A stretch of 62,000 nt of DNA from Branchiostoma floridae (taxonomy: Eukaryota > Chordata > Leptocardii > Amphioxiformes > Branchiostomatidae), in the NCBI RefSeq assembly GCF_000003815.2, contig NC_049992.1, positions 13,923,874 through 13,985,873 on the forward strand. The letters run 5' to 3'. Within the stretch, counting starts at the first letter, position 1, and each line of letters starts with the position of its first letter. Positions 1-10,411 of this stretch are shown piece after piece. Under the pieces are notes generated by a model. It saw only the letters and a program-made list of their open reading frames with translations, was not told where the DNA came from and ran no database searches. The position numbers were made by a program, and so were the translations under genes.

Positions 1-460
1 CTTTGGGATAATCTTCTCGTCGCTAAGCGCCACCTACATCGGCTACATATAGCAGCGAGAAACAGAACTCCAGTCAGAAGCTCTGAGGAAGGTGTCTGAT
101 GGACACCTAAACGTAAGCAAGTAAGTTTAATTTTGGTTGTGTACAAGAATTCTCATATATCCTATATTCTACCAACCTGATGAAATTATTTTCGGAAAAA
201 TCTTTCAAGTCTAAAGTCTGACCTGCAGAAAGGGGTGGTCGAAGTCGTGAACTGGTGTTCCAGGTTTCCCAGGGGCCTCCTGAAGATCTGCAAATCTGAT
301 CAACAAAGTAAAGTCATTTCAAAGTTGCTCTCAAGGCTGAATCAGGGAAAGAAACATAGATCTTGTTTAGCTGGTAACGATGTTACACGTGGCAAATAAT
401 CTGGTTAACACCTTTCAAATGTGTAACTTTTTGACCAGCTAATTACTACCTGAGTTCCGG
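1..460. other. Repeat-derived intergenic sequence with a small hairpin
   Basis: GGTGTC (91-96) and GACACC (102-107) form a 6-bp stem with a TGATG loop, followed by TAAACGTAAG. Such a hairpin next to a GAAACGT-like word is seen in dispersed invertebrate retroelement tails, so this may be a remnant. The family cannot be named from the sequence alone. Nothing else is seen up to 460. Confidence 0.3.
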
Positions 461-467
461 ATGCCTG

Positions 468-640
468 TGTCATACTAGTAATCGGCAGGGTGACTTTGAT
501 TCATAACCTAGAGGTTCTGGGTTAGACTCTGATGGTGTGCCACCTATCTTGTACCCTTGGCAAAAACACTTAATCTGACTTCTCTCACTTCACTCAGGTG
601 AAAATGAGTACCTAGCTTTGGTCAGGGCCATCCCTCAGAT
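468..640 (+). repeat. Degenerate tRNA-derived SINE
   Basis: GAGGTTCTGGGTTAGACTC at 511-529 resembles a tRNA B box (GGTTCGANTCC). It is followed by TGGTGTGCCACCTATCTTG, then TGCCA-type spacer, CACTTAA and CTCACTTCACTCAGGTG. This order (B box, GTGCCACC, CACTTAA, CTCACTYCACYCAGGTG) is the layout of common deuterostome tRNA-derived SINEs. The A box is decayed and boundaries are approximate. Confidence 0.6.
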
Positions 641-1237
641 AGGACGTTACTCAATGGACGTCACACCTCGAACACTTTAAACTCACTGCACTGATTGAAA
701 AGAGTGGGTGTTCTTCCCAGTGTGAGTGAATCAAATAAATCTATCCAGATATGCAGCTTGTATAGTACAAACCTGCTGTGTTACACCATAAGGTCAAACA
801 AAAACAAAAAAACAACACCTTGTACCTTGCGAGAGAATAGTGCTAGATACGTACTTGGTTGTGAGCGTGTTGATGGATCCTGTTACCAACATCATGAGAG
901 CCAGAAACCACTGGTACCCGGTCCAGCCTGGTCCCAGAGACATCTTGGTTCCTTCTTAGTGCTTCTTCTGTCTTTTGGTTGTGCTAACAAAGAGAATGGA
1001 AGAATCAGAATCATGTGGTGACATTGAGAGGGAAAATAAAAGCATCAAATATTCAACAAGTTGGACAGTAACAATACTTTAAGCTAACAATTTTGGGGCT
1101 GATGTAGATACATCACTGGATACTACTTCTAAAAGCTGTCTGTAGACTGGGTAAGAAATTAAAGCTTACATATTTAAAATCCTTAATAATGTTGCATAAC
1201 CTTTATAATATCTATCATCGCTAGATGACATCAACTG
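641..1237. other. Intergenic, nothing recognised
   Basis: A 108-codon open frame at 695-1021 (plus) shows no domain and is probably chance. Confidence 0.5.
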
Positions 1238-1321
1238 GAGGGTTCCTGTAAAAACCGGGGCCCCGCGGGACCCCGCGGGGCCGCGACGGGGCCCCGTCGG
1301 GGCCCCGTACGGGGCCCCGTT
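1238..1321 (+). repeat. GC-rich palindromic repeat, left copy
   Basis: A 32-base segment at 1238-1269 is an exact reverse complement of 10465-10496. It leads into repeated GGGGCCCCG palindromes up to 1320, then GTTTGCGGAGTGACTTG and an A-run at 1336-1352. The GGGGCCCC units repeat with short irregular periods. Confidence 0.85.
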
Positions 1322-1410
1322 TGCGGAGTGACTTGAAAAAAAAAAAAAAAAACTAGTTTTGGATTTCTCACCATGATTTCCCACCAGCATTGCTCAGCAG
1401 GATAATCAAA

Positions 1411-1554
1411 ATACATTGATATTAATCATCAATATAATAATCATTGTGTAATAATCAAAATACATTGATATCAGCCGCACGTTGCGTCGTTGCCGAGTCC
1501 ATGGTTCCTGCGTCCTGGACCTGGACCTGACCCTTTCTTGCAGAGGGAGGGAAG
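1411..1554 (+). repeat. Interspersed repeat copy 1 (short form)
   Basis: Matches 8083-8409 in the same orientation: the ATAATCAAAATACATTGATA part, CAGCCGCACGTTGC, then GTCGTTGCCGAGTCCATGG and CTTGCAGAGGGAGGGAAG. It lacks 182 bases present in the other copy, exactly between two CACGTTGC words. It has a six-base duplication (CCTGGA) that the other copy lacks. Confidence 0.85.
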
Positions 1555-1904
1555 AGCTTTAACCTGTTTTATTGGTACAATAACGCTACAGAACTCATAG
1601 CGAGTGCTGCTAAATGAACAACCTTATTGAACGTACGAACTTTTTACCGTCATATCTACAACTTGTGTCTGGTAAATATCCGTATATCCTGCGGGAATTT
1701 TGCCCTTGTGGACAAAAATCGGCACCTAGACTGGGCGGCCATTGATAGAATATTCACAATATATCCCGTCGGCCACTGCGGTTTTGGCGGGAGAGGCTGG
1801 CGTGCAAGGAGATTTATGCAAACACTAAGGCACTAAGATATCCCCGTAATCCCCTATTGAAGTCTGTGCCTCCACTGCTTGCACCACTTTCCCACGCACA
1901 GCAT
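1555..1904. other. Intergenic, nothing recognised
   Basis: No gene or repeat family identified. Confidence 0.5.
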
Positions 1905-2004
1905 NNNNNNNNNNNNNNNNNNNNNNNNNNNNNNNNNNNNNNNNNNNNNNNNNNNNNNNNNNNNNNNNNNNNNNNNNNNNNNNNNNNNNNNNNNNNNNNN
2001 NNNN
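1905..2004. other. Assembly gap (100 N)
   Basis: Exactly 100 unknown bases, a placeholder length. Reading frames crossing it are not meaningful. Confidence 0.99.
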
Positions 2005-2061
2005 TAACCGGCCAGGGAAAGCTCGCGATCCCAGGATCGCGTGCTGTTCCCTGGCCGGTTA
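2005..2061. repeat. 57-bp inverted repeat abutting the assembly gap
   Basis: TAACCGGCCAGGGAA (2005-2019) and its reverse complement (2047-2061) enclose a second inverted pair, CGCGATCC (2024-2031) and GGATCGCG (2034-2041). This would form a strong GC-rich hairpin. It starts at the first base after the gap, so the true repeat may be longer. Confidence 0.9.
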
Positions 2062-2729
2062 TATTCCTCTGGCCGGCTTACTCCTCTGATTTGTTCCATT
2101 TCTACGATTTTTCCAGCGATCCGGAGTCTGGTAGAGACTAGTATTGGGTTACGCACCCCGACCTTGAGGTCGACCTCGGACATCTGCACGGAACATGAAA
2201 AGTTAGAAAAGTGCGTAATGAATAACAGAATATACGGTACATGCATGTGTGCATTGAGTCTGAATCCGTACCGCCCCCCGATTGCGCAATTCATTTTGGC
2301 ATGATTAGCTTCGCGTAACATGATACATGCAGCCGTGGGAAGCCAGAGTTGCCTGCCCTGTGTGAGGCACTGTGTGCTCCTCCCACTTCCGACTCATGTT
2401 GCCGCCCGCTGCATATGAATGGTGCGTTATTTTAGGCCTACGTCACATTACATAGGGGGTCCGCGCGGTGTCTAACTGATGTAGGCCCCGGCCGGGCTCT
2501 GAAGCCGGGTAGACATCGGCTCACGTAGTCACAAATCATTTTTTCTTCACGCGTCCCGTTAGAGGTCCCGGGGGGCTCCGGTGGGCATTCCGGCGGCTTT
2601 CGTGCAATAGTCGTATGCTTTAACCCTTTATCGCTCGATGTTCGGCAAGCAACCATGAGGTGCCCTGTGGATGTCCACGGGTACCCCGTAGGGGTCTGGC
2701 AGTGGGTCGGCCGATTCACCCCTTGTTAA
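2062..2729. other. Intergenic, GC-rich repeat-like segment in the second half
   Basis: 2062-2440 has nothing recognised. From about 2450 to 2720 the sequence is GC-rich with GGGTCC, GGCCGGG and CCCGGGG words. In reverse complement it shows faint similarity to the GC-rich segment at 7540-7690 (shared GCAT..ACTATTGCA followed by CCGGAA and CACCGG words). It may be a diverged copy of the same repeat. Confidence 0.35.
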
Positions 2730-5700
2730 AGTCAAGTCAAGTCAAGTCAAGTTTATTGCACAACGATTGCAACAGGTACAATGTATGGCAAATTACGTGT
2801 AACTAACAACTACAAACTACTTACATCAGTATACTAGTCTAGCAAGATATATGAATAATATATGGCGGCATAGTGTATTTCACATTGTTAAAGCACTACT
2901 TCTCTTTTGCATAGCATTATATATAAATTGGCCTAGGCGCACAGATATGGAGTCAGGACATGATAGAAGTACATCAAATATTTCTCTGCTTGTTTTAGGT
3001 AATGTTGTTCCGTTGTTATACATTGTCAATAACTTTTTCCTTTCTTCATTGTAATAAGGGCATATCATCAGGAAATGATATTCATCTTCAATACTGTCTT
3101 TGCAGATGGGACACATTCTCTTTTCAGCTGGTATATTTTTGTGACGACCCTTTTCAATTTCCAAAGCATGTGCTCCAATCCTTAGTTTTGTTATGCTATT
3201 AGTAAATGATCTGTTTTGAATTGATAACAGGTATTTTTCTAGAGCGAAGGTTGTTTTAATTTTCGAATATGTTGCCAGTTTACTAAAGTTTCTTATCTTT
3301 TGTCTCCAGTTCGAAAGAAATGTGTCCTTTAGGCGTTCCTTAAACATGTTTCCAAAATATTTGGCATCGACATTAGGGTTTAGCCAAACATTTTGGAAAC
3401 CATGCCTGCATAGCATATCTTGTACATGTGTAATCCATTCATGTTCTTGTACAACAGCAATGTCGTATGCTTTTTTAACAATTCTATCATTAGACATATT
3501 GTGTAATCGAAGCCAATATTTAATCAGTTGTGTCTGGGTGTCTATATAAAGTGGAAACATACCTAGTTCGCCCAGTACGGCGGCATTCACAGAACTTCTA
3601 GGAACGCTAAGTAATATCTTACAGTAGTTAAGTAGTACATGTTCTAGATCGGGAATCTCGTAAGAAATAATAGGCTGCTCTGGTGTTACGTTCTGATTTC
3701 TAAGGGCGTCTGATTGATATATGATATTCAGTTTGTCAGTATACTTCCTAAATCGAACAAGAACAGGACGGGTAGATGGTGTATCAGAATTTTTTACCAA
3801 CACGGGTAGCCTTAAGTATATCTATACCTGGTCCAAGTATCGGGGAAATGATGTTTGAGACCGTATCTCTAACACTTTCATTCGGATATTCCTCTATTCC
3901 TTTTAGAATGAGCTCTTTGCCTTGAGCGTTTGTTCCAAGTATTTCCCCACAATAGAGCAAGATCGGCTTGATTAGGCTATTGAATAAATCCAGGGCAAGA
4001 GATATTGAGGGATTATGATTTGATGCTAGCAATGATTTAAGTTTAAAGGATGCTCGCATAGCTTTTACTCTAAGTTGTTTATTGGCACGGTGGAATGATC
4101 CTGATGGTGTGATGTCTACTCCTAGGTAAGTGTAAAAGTTTGTGAAATTTATAGTTTGTCCTTGTGATTGAAAAGGGGAGCGTTTATTACAATAAGTTCT
4201 TCCATTTTTTGAAAATATCATAATTTTAGTTTTTTCTCTATTTATCGACAGTTTCCACGTGGAACAAAATTTATCTAATCTTTCCAGGCAATTTTGAAGA
4301 CCCCTTTCTGTTTGTGAAATGAGCACAAGATCGTCTGCCCAAAGAAGGCTATTTATGGGGATATCTTTTAGGATTACAGGGTCGCATAATGGTGAAGTTA
4401 ATGTGGCTGGAAGATCATTGACAAATAGATTAAAGAGGAGTGGACTTAGATTGCATCCCTGTCGCACACCACAAGAAGATCTGAAGTAATCTGAAAGGCC
4501 GTGAGACGTTTTTACACAATACTCTATATTACTGTACATTGATTGTATAATTCTGAAGAAATTGCCACCTATACCTGACGATAAGACTTTGTAGAATAAG
4601 CCATTTCTCCACACAGAGTCAAAGGCTTTTCTGAAGTCTACAAAGCATGTGTATAGTTTTCCTCCAGGTACAGACAACTGTTTATCAATGAGAGATTTTA
4701 GCACAAAGATATTATCACTGGTCCGAAAGTCTTTTCTAAATCCGGATTGAAAGGGGGACAGAATATTGTTGTTTTCTAAAAGTAGTTGTAAGCGGTTGCT
4801 GAGTACTGATGTGAACAACTTTCCGACACAGCTAGAGATGGCAATACCTCGGTAATTTGAGGGGTTTGACGGATTGCCGCTTTTGTATATGGGGACAAGA
4901 ATGCTCTGGCTCCATTCGTGTGGGAAATACCCAGAGCTAAGGACCATATTAAAGAGTTTATGCAATGGCGGTATAAGTTGTGTATCAGCATTTTTCAACA
5001 TTTCATTAATGACGGAGTCTGTTCCACACGCTTTGCTGCATTTTAATTTACGCAGCCCCTGCAAGATTTCTTCATTTGAAATGTCGAAATCTAGCGGTTT
5101 TTTTGTAAGTTTTTCTAGCGTGTGGATAATGTTGTCTGTAATGTTGTCTGCAGGGTCGGTATTGACAGAGTGTGCTTCAGTGCTTTTGTTAGCCGTTTGG
5201 ACAAGTTCAGGCCTCACATTGTAAACATGTTGGTGGAAATCATTATCGGATTTACTACATTCAATGAGGTCATTTAAGTTTTTAAAGTGGGTTCTCCACT
5301 CTTCGGGGTTAATATTATTATCGATGTCCTGTTGATCACTTTCATCCTGCTTTTGTAGCTTTAATTCTCTCCAGAATTTTTGAGGATTTTCTTTACTGAG
5401 TTTGCTTAGCTTGTGCCATTGTCTTTCGTTGAAAAGCCTTTTTTCTGTTTTAATTTTCTTCTTGTAGACTTTAAGGTTGCAGAAATATGTGTGTCGGATA
5501 TCAAGTCTCCACGGGCATTTTGAAAACTGGGAAGCTAAGTTATTAATTTTGCGTTTCAGAGAGGCGCATGATGGGGTGTACCATGGCTTACTTTTCTTTT
5601 TCTTTCTTCTTTTGTTCCTGAAAGTAATTTTCCGTAAAGATTTGTCCGCTACACGTGTTATTATGCCGGCAAATTCCTTTACTGCACTGTCTACATTGCA

Positions 5701-6680
5701 GAATGACTTGTTCATAAAATTTTGTATGTCATTCAATGTTGATGGATCACATAACGTGTCTGAGAATTTCGCTTTTGAGTCATCATCCCAAATGTACTTA
5801 CTTGGCAGGGGATGAGTCGGGAATTGAACCTGTTTTATGTATGGTGAATAATTTGTCGAAATAGAACAAGACAACAAACAATGGTCAGAAAACACAGAAA
5901 GGTCGTTCACTTTCAAATACTGAATTTTGGAGAGAAATTCCGAGCTAACAATGAAGTAATCAACTACACTTGAACCATTGTACTTGTGGCAGGTAAATTT
6001 ACCGGATAGATCTCCTGCGACCCGGCCATTTAGGATACTAAGATTGGCTGCTGTACAAAGGTCAATTAAATTATTACCATATCTATTAGTTGTTTTGTCG
6101 TAGCTAGCCCTATGAGGCATGTCTTTTATATCTATGAAATCGTGGTTTAGACAATCATCTTCAATTACTGTTTCCTGTAGGGACGCTGTTCTGGCGTTAA
6201 AATCACCAAGCAGCATGACATTACCTTGATTTGAGAATTTGCATATGTCATCTTGCACGATATCAAATAGGGAATTGTTTTTCGTTTCTGGGATTGATGA
6301 GTTTTCCGGAGAGAAATACACACAGCCGACAAACAGATCTTGCTCTAGGCCAAAGAATATCTTATCTAACTTACACCAGAGGATATCTTGGTGTTTAGAT
6401 GGTAGTTTTGTAAGGCCTTTGGTGAGTTTGTTTTTGAACATTATGACTATCCCGCCTGAATTCCTTTTGGCAGTCTTTTTAACTTCCCTATCACTTCTAA
6501 AATAATTAAAAGATTCTATTCTACATTGTTCTCCTGGCTTAAGCCAGGTCTCCTGGAGACACACAAAATCATATTCTTCTAGACTAGAAACAAATTCTTC
6601 ATCTTGACATTTCCTCCGAAGACCACCTTGAACGTTCCAAGAACAAAACTTAAGTGCTACCTTTTGAATAGACATTCTTG
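2730..6680 (-). mobile_element. Non-LTR retrotransposon (LINE, CR1/L2-like group), near full length
   Basis: Minus-strand element with an apurinic-type endonuclease and a reverse transcriptase. The 3' end carries AATAAA (2757-2752) directly followed by about four tandem TTGAC units (2751-2730). Short tandem tails instead of poly(A) are typical of CR1/L2-related LINEs. The 5' boundary is not clear: no ORF1 protein could be identified upstream of 6675, so a 5' truncation or single-ORF structure is possible. The coding part is nearly intact, suggesting a fairly young insertion. Confidence 0.88.
2880..6675 (-). pseudogene. LINE endonuclease/reverse transcriptase, broken by one frameshift
   Basis: An open frame of 963 codons runs from an ATG at 6675 to a stop at 3784. 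Endonuclease motifs: SWNVQG (residues 12-17), QETW (41-44), LLGDFNAR (155-162), DYFIVS (239-244) and SDH (263-265). Reverse transcriptase motifs: NYRGIAISS (607-615), FVDFRKAFDSVW (678-689), GVRQGCNLSPLLFNLF (736-751) and the catalytic LWADDLVLIS (778-787). The C-terminal 300 residues continue in a second frame (3803-2880) that ends with a zinc-knuckle-like CPICKDSIEDEYHFLMICP. The two frames overlap by 20 bases around a run of six T on the plus strand (3790-3795). One indel in this homopolymer explains the break, which could also be a sequencing error. No other stop interrupts about 1,260 codons. Confidence 0.9.
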
Positions 6681-7400
6681 GGTCGGAGGTGTCGAATGGG
6701 GAATAGAGATATCACAGACAATAGTTAGAGCATGGTTACATGTGAGCGGAGTGCATACATACAATCTTAACGAAATTGTGTACCTGTGTTTCTTGGATGT
6801 GTATATATACTCACAGATTGTCCAAAGTATTCCAATCTGTGCATTACTGTTTCACTTTCACTGCTTGAGGAAGTCCGTCAGCATATGTAGCAGCTTCTCC
6901 ACAGTCTGCTGTTTGTTAAACGTACGTAGTCTAAACTGTATGGTCCCTGTCGTACGCCCCGCGAACCACGACCATCATGTGTGTGTTTCTTTTGGGTTTG
7001 GGCATTCGTTGGCTCGTCTTCGTTGACTTTTGCAACTGTGCCACGAGGAACTAACACTACTAGAAGCGGAAAATGCCACTGCACTTCGACTGACAGGGTG
7101 AGCACATGCCGCTTGCTCAGCTCAGGCTGAGGGTGGCGACGGCTCGTCACCATTTCACCCTAAGACTTGTCCTTGCTACATGGGTAGTGGAAGAGGAGAG
7201 ACAAGCGGAACGGCAGTGCCAGAGAAGAATATGTTGGGTTAGGCTCCGAACCATGTTTTGGGGTCTACGATACGCTGATGAGCAAGCTATAAATGCGAGA
7301 ACATTCTTGCGACTTTAAGTCCTTTATGCGCCTTATGCGTGTGGGACCTTCCATTGAGAAGAGTAAAAAATGAATGTTTTACTGATGATATTTCCTAAAT
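6681..7400. other. Intergenic or LINE 5' sequence; possible Harbinger remnant
   Basis: No clear gene. On the plus strand around 7160-7250 the translation LATWVVEEERQAERQCQRRI followed by CWVR faintly resembles the N-terminal basic segment of PIF/Harbinger transposases (E-rich, R-rich, then WVRPW). The match is short and not continued downstream. The first part could belong to the 5' untranslated part of the LINE. Confidence 0.2.
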
Positions 7401-7955
7401 AATTTCCCAGCCGGGACCCCGGTTCATTTAAAGTCCGACTTAAAACCAAACGAGGCCCCGCCCGAGACGAAAAATAACCCGGCAGCTGCTGGGAGACCAG
7501 CAGGACCCCGACCGGAAGAGCCAAAAAACAGTCCGTAAATTACCCGCCAGGGTCCCTATGTGGAAATGTGACCATGGCCCAAATTGTCTTGTTTGATGAC
7601 CGAGGGACCCCGTCAGCGGCCCCGGCGGTGTTCCGGGATGACACAACGGATGCAATAGTTTGTAATGCAAGAAGGTTGGGCCTGTACCGTCGAGTACCGT
7701 CGGAGTACCGAGCGGGTACCGGGCAGGTACTGTAGGGGCCCCTGCCGATGTGTTCACGGTTAGTTGACGGCTTTGATTCGGCGTATTTTCCTGCCCGGGC
7801 CCCGATTGATTTTATGTCCGACTTAGAATCAACCGGGGCCCCGCCCGAGCCCCAAAATAGCCCAGCAGCCGACGGGGGTCTCACGGGGTCCCGCCCGAAA
7901 GTGCAACAATTCAGCCCCTAACCTACCCGGCCGGACCCCTTTGTGCAAATGTGAC
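7401..7955 (+). repeat. Diverged GC-rich direct duplication with 383-384 bp spacing
   Basis: The segment at about 7401-7573 and the one at about 7785-7955 align over about 170 bp. Both read GTCCGACTTA, then GGCCCCGCCCGAG, then AAATA-GCCC/ACCCGGCAGC, then ACCCG and AAATGTGAC. Anchors are GTCCGACTTA at 7433 and 7816 (offset 383) and AAATGTGAC at 7564 and 7948 (offset 384). Between them lies a run of GTACCG words (7684-7740). It is non-coding despite open frames on the minus strand that result from high GC. Confidence 0.7.
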
Positions 7956-7969
7956 GTTAGCATTAGTCA

Positions 7970-8075
7970 GCGTCATCTTTGAAACCCTGACTCCCTGGCT
8001 AGTCAGAAACTGGCAACGCTGACTCGTCAGAAATAGGTCCCTGACGCGTCATTGACGCGTCTTTGATGGGTCACT
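7970..8075 (+). repeat. Short TGACGCGTC-type tandem words
   Basis: CTGACTCGTCAG, CCTGACGCGTCATTGACGCGTC and TCACTGACGCGTG form loose repeats of TGACGCGTC. They look like a degenerate minisatellite next to the following interspersed repeat. Confidence 0.45.
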
Positions 8076-8082
8076 GACGCGT

Positions 8083-8409
8083 GATACATTGATACATTGA
8101 TATAATAATCATTGTGTAATCATTGTGTGATAATCAAAATACATTGATATCAGCCGCACGTTGCTAATCTCCAAGCAGATGTCTGGGGAGAAAATCGTAA
8201 CGGTTAGAACTTGGTCACGGCAGGAGTGTGCGTATCCCCCCAAACGGGGCGAGCACTGTCAGAAACGAGGGCAATCAGAAAACGAAGGCAAATCAGAATA
8301 ACATCGCGATCTAACCCCAGAACTCTGCTTGGAGAGTACACGTTGCGTCGTTGCCGAGTCCATGGTTCCTGCGTCCTGGACCTGACCATTTCTTGCAGAG
8401 GGAGGGAAG
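8083..8409 (+). repeat. Interspersed repeat copy 2 (long form)
   Basis: Same repeat as 1411-1554 but containing 182 extra bases bounded by CACGTTGC at 8157-8164 and 8339-8346. It runs directly into the 82-bp tandem array at 8408. It also has an internal duplication of ATCATTGTGT near 8108-8128. Confidence 0.85.
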
Positions 8410-8642
8410 CTCTCTATTTGCACAATTAGAACAGTGCCCCTCTCTAATGTTTGCATAATTAATGTTTGACTGTGTCAGGTATAAACTGTAGCTCTCTATT
8501 TGCATAATTAGAACAGTGCCCCTCTCTAATGTTTGCATAATTAATGTTTGACTGTGTCTGGTATAAACTGTAGCTCTCTATTTGCATAATTAGAACAGTG
8601 CCCCTCTCTAATGTTTGCATAATTAATGTTGACTGTGTCTGG
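8408..8642 (+). repeat. 82-bp tandem repeat, almost three units
   Basis: Units start at 8408, 8490 and 8572 with AGCTCTCTATTTGCA and are about 97% identical; the third is slightly shortened. Units 2 and 3 contain ATTTGCAT, the octamer consensus bound by POU/Oct factors (8498-8505 and 8580-8587); unit 1 has ATTTGCAC. Each unit also has GTTTGCATAATTAAT. Confidence 0.95.
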
Positions 8643-9085
8643 GGTAATTGTTCCTACTCTTTTTTCTTGTATGTCGGCCTATTTGAGACCGAAATCGCAA
8701 ATGCATTTAACCTGTAATCCAAGGATGGATTCTTGACGAAATATGCTTCGATGGCATGGAACGGTTCCCACGCTGCGTCGCCATGCCAACGCCTCGCCCA
8801 ACGAGATACTAACGTTAGTAGCCGGCGACAGTGGACACGCCTGCAGCTAATTGACACTTTCCCGTGAGGGTCTGGTACTCACAATACCCACAACACAATG
8901 GAAATTGGAAATAGAGCCACTCTCGAGCTGAAGACCACGCCTTCCGCTAGATGGCGAAACTTTTTGGCACATCAAAGGCGGCCGACAAGCCTAAAGGAAC
9001 CATCTCTGTTACTCTCCAAGCAGAGGTTGAGGGAAGAATAAACGTAACCAGGGAAACGTAACATAATCCACTGGGCCGGCCCCCT
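8643..9085. other. Intergenic, nothing recognised
   Basis: No gene or named repeat identified before the second gap. Confidence 0.5.
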
Positions 9086-9306
9086 NNNNNNNNNNNNNNN
9101 NNNNNNNNNNNNNNNNNNNNNNNNNNNNNNNNNNNNNNNNNNNNNNNNNNNNNNNNNNNNNNNNNNNNNNNNNNNNNNNNNNNNNNNNNNNNNNNNNNNN
9201 NNNNNNNNNNNNNNNNNNNNNNNNNNNNNNNNNNNNNNNNNNNNNNNNNNNNNNNNNNNNNNNNNNNNNNNNNNNNNNNNNNNNNNNNNNNNNNNNNNNN
9301 NNNNNN
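9086..9306. other. Assembly gap (221 N)
   Basis: Unknown bases; the odd length suggests an estimated gap size. Confidence 0.99.
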
Positions 9307-9338
9307 TGTCATGGGTGCTGAACTGACTACTAGTATTA

Positions 9339-9632
9339 GGCTGTTCAAAAAAAATTGGATGGGGGGTTGAAGAGCTTGGATTTTCTACTTTCTGACTTCC
9401 CTTTCATTATTATCCTAGTCCCCTTTCATTTCATCCATATCCAGGTGCCTTGGCCCCTTAAAAATTTTATCCAAGTGACTTGACCCCCTATAATTTCATC
9501 CAAGTCCAGGGTTTTCTTCTTTCAAGTTCTTGTAAACCCCCTTCAATCCAAAGCCAACAAAATCCACACCCACTAACGTAAAATCCGGCCTCTTCACCCC
9601 CCCCCCCCTCCTCAGTTATTTTTTGAACGGCC
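9339..9632. mobile_element. MITE-like element with GGCYGTTCAAAAAA inverted ends
   Basis: The left end reads GGCTGTTCAAAAAAAATTGG and the right end in reverse complement GGCCGTTCAAAAAATAACTG. Both are followed inward by a G-run and TGAAGAG. The interior has internal short repeats of TTTCATCCAAGTCCAG type and no coding capacity. Target-site duplication not clear; the superfamily is not assigned. Confidence 0.6.
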
Positions 9633-10411
9633 CATTTCAGCTGAAAGGCTTATCTATTTCAACATGATGTTCTCCTTTCTGATGCTTCCTTTGCAAGAGA
9701 CATTCCTTCAAAACAGGAGAAAGCTTACAGCTTGTCTTTTCTTGAGAAATCTATATCAGCTCAGTAACATAATCTTCATGGGCAATGAATGCATAAAATG
9801 AAATATTTGTTGTTGTTGTTGTTGTCTTCATTTAACGTCTATTATTTCGCTAGACGTGGTCTCTTGGTGCTGGGTAACACATGGTTCACTTTTGAGTCAA
9901 TAGTCTCTCTTGGTATTTAACTCTTGGTTCCTTGTGCTTGAGAGATGTTGGAGGAGTTTCTAGGAGAGTACGTCGAAACGGTGTGTACTCTCAATGTACT
10001 GGGAGAAGGCCATGTACATCTGTTTGTTGATTCCTTCTGACAGGTCTTCTCTCATTCCAGCCAGCGTGGTGATGTCGGTTACATTTCCCACTTTCACGTT
10101 ACACACATTTTACCATATGCTCCCCACATCGTCGCTACTTTTTGGAGAATCCTCACCAAAGGAAGGATAAATTCCCCTAAAATCAATAGTATCAAGGTCC
10201 CCAAGCACGTATTTCATCGTAAATACAGACATTTCGGGGCTAAAATCAGAAATTTATCGCATTGTGGTTGCGTATTGCCGTTTGACCCCTGACCTCCTCC
10301 GCCCCGCAAACGCGAAGTCACTCCAGATCCAGATCCCAGCGCCGCTAAGCTAAGCCGAAGCTAATTACTCATTAAAAATGTCGTTACAGCGTTTATCAGC
10401 GTTTATTGTAC
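9633..10411. other. Intergenic; one (TTG)n microsatellite
   Basis: A (TTG)6 run lies near 9807-9825. No gene or named repeat otherwise. Confidence 0.55.

Noticed and set aside
175-205. CTGATGA...GAAA resembling a hammerhead ribozyme core
   Set aside because: The bases between the two core words cannot form stem II and no stem I/III pairing is visible.
1854-2321. Open frames crossing 1905-2004
   Set aside because: They contain 100 unknown bases and cannot be evaluated.
8947-9348. 133-codon minus-strand frame
   Set aside because: Mostly unknown bases of the gap 9086-9306.
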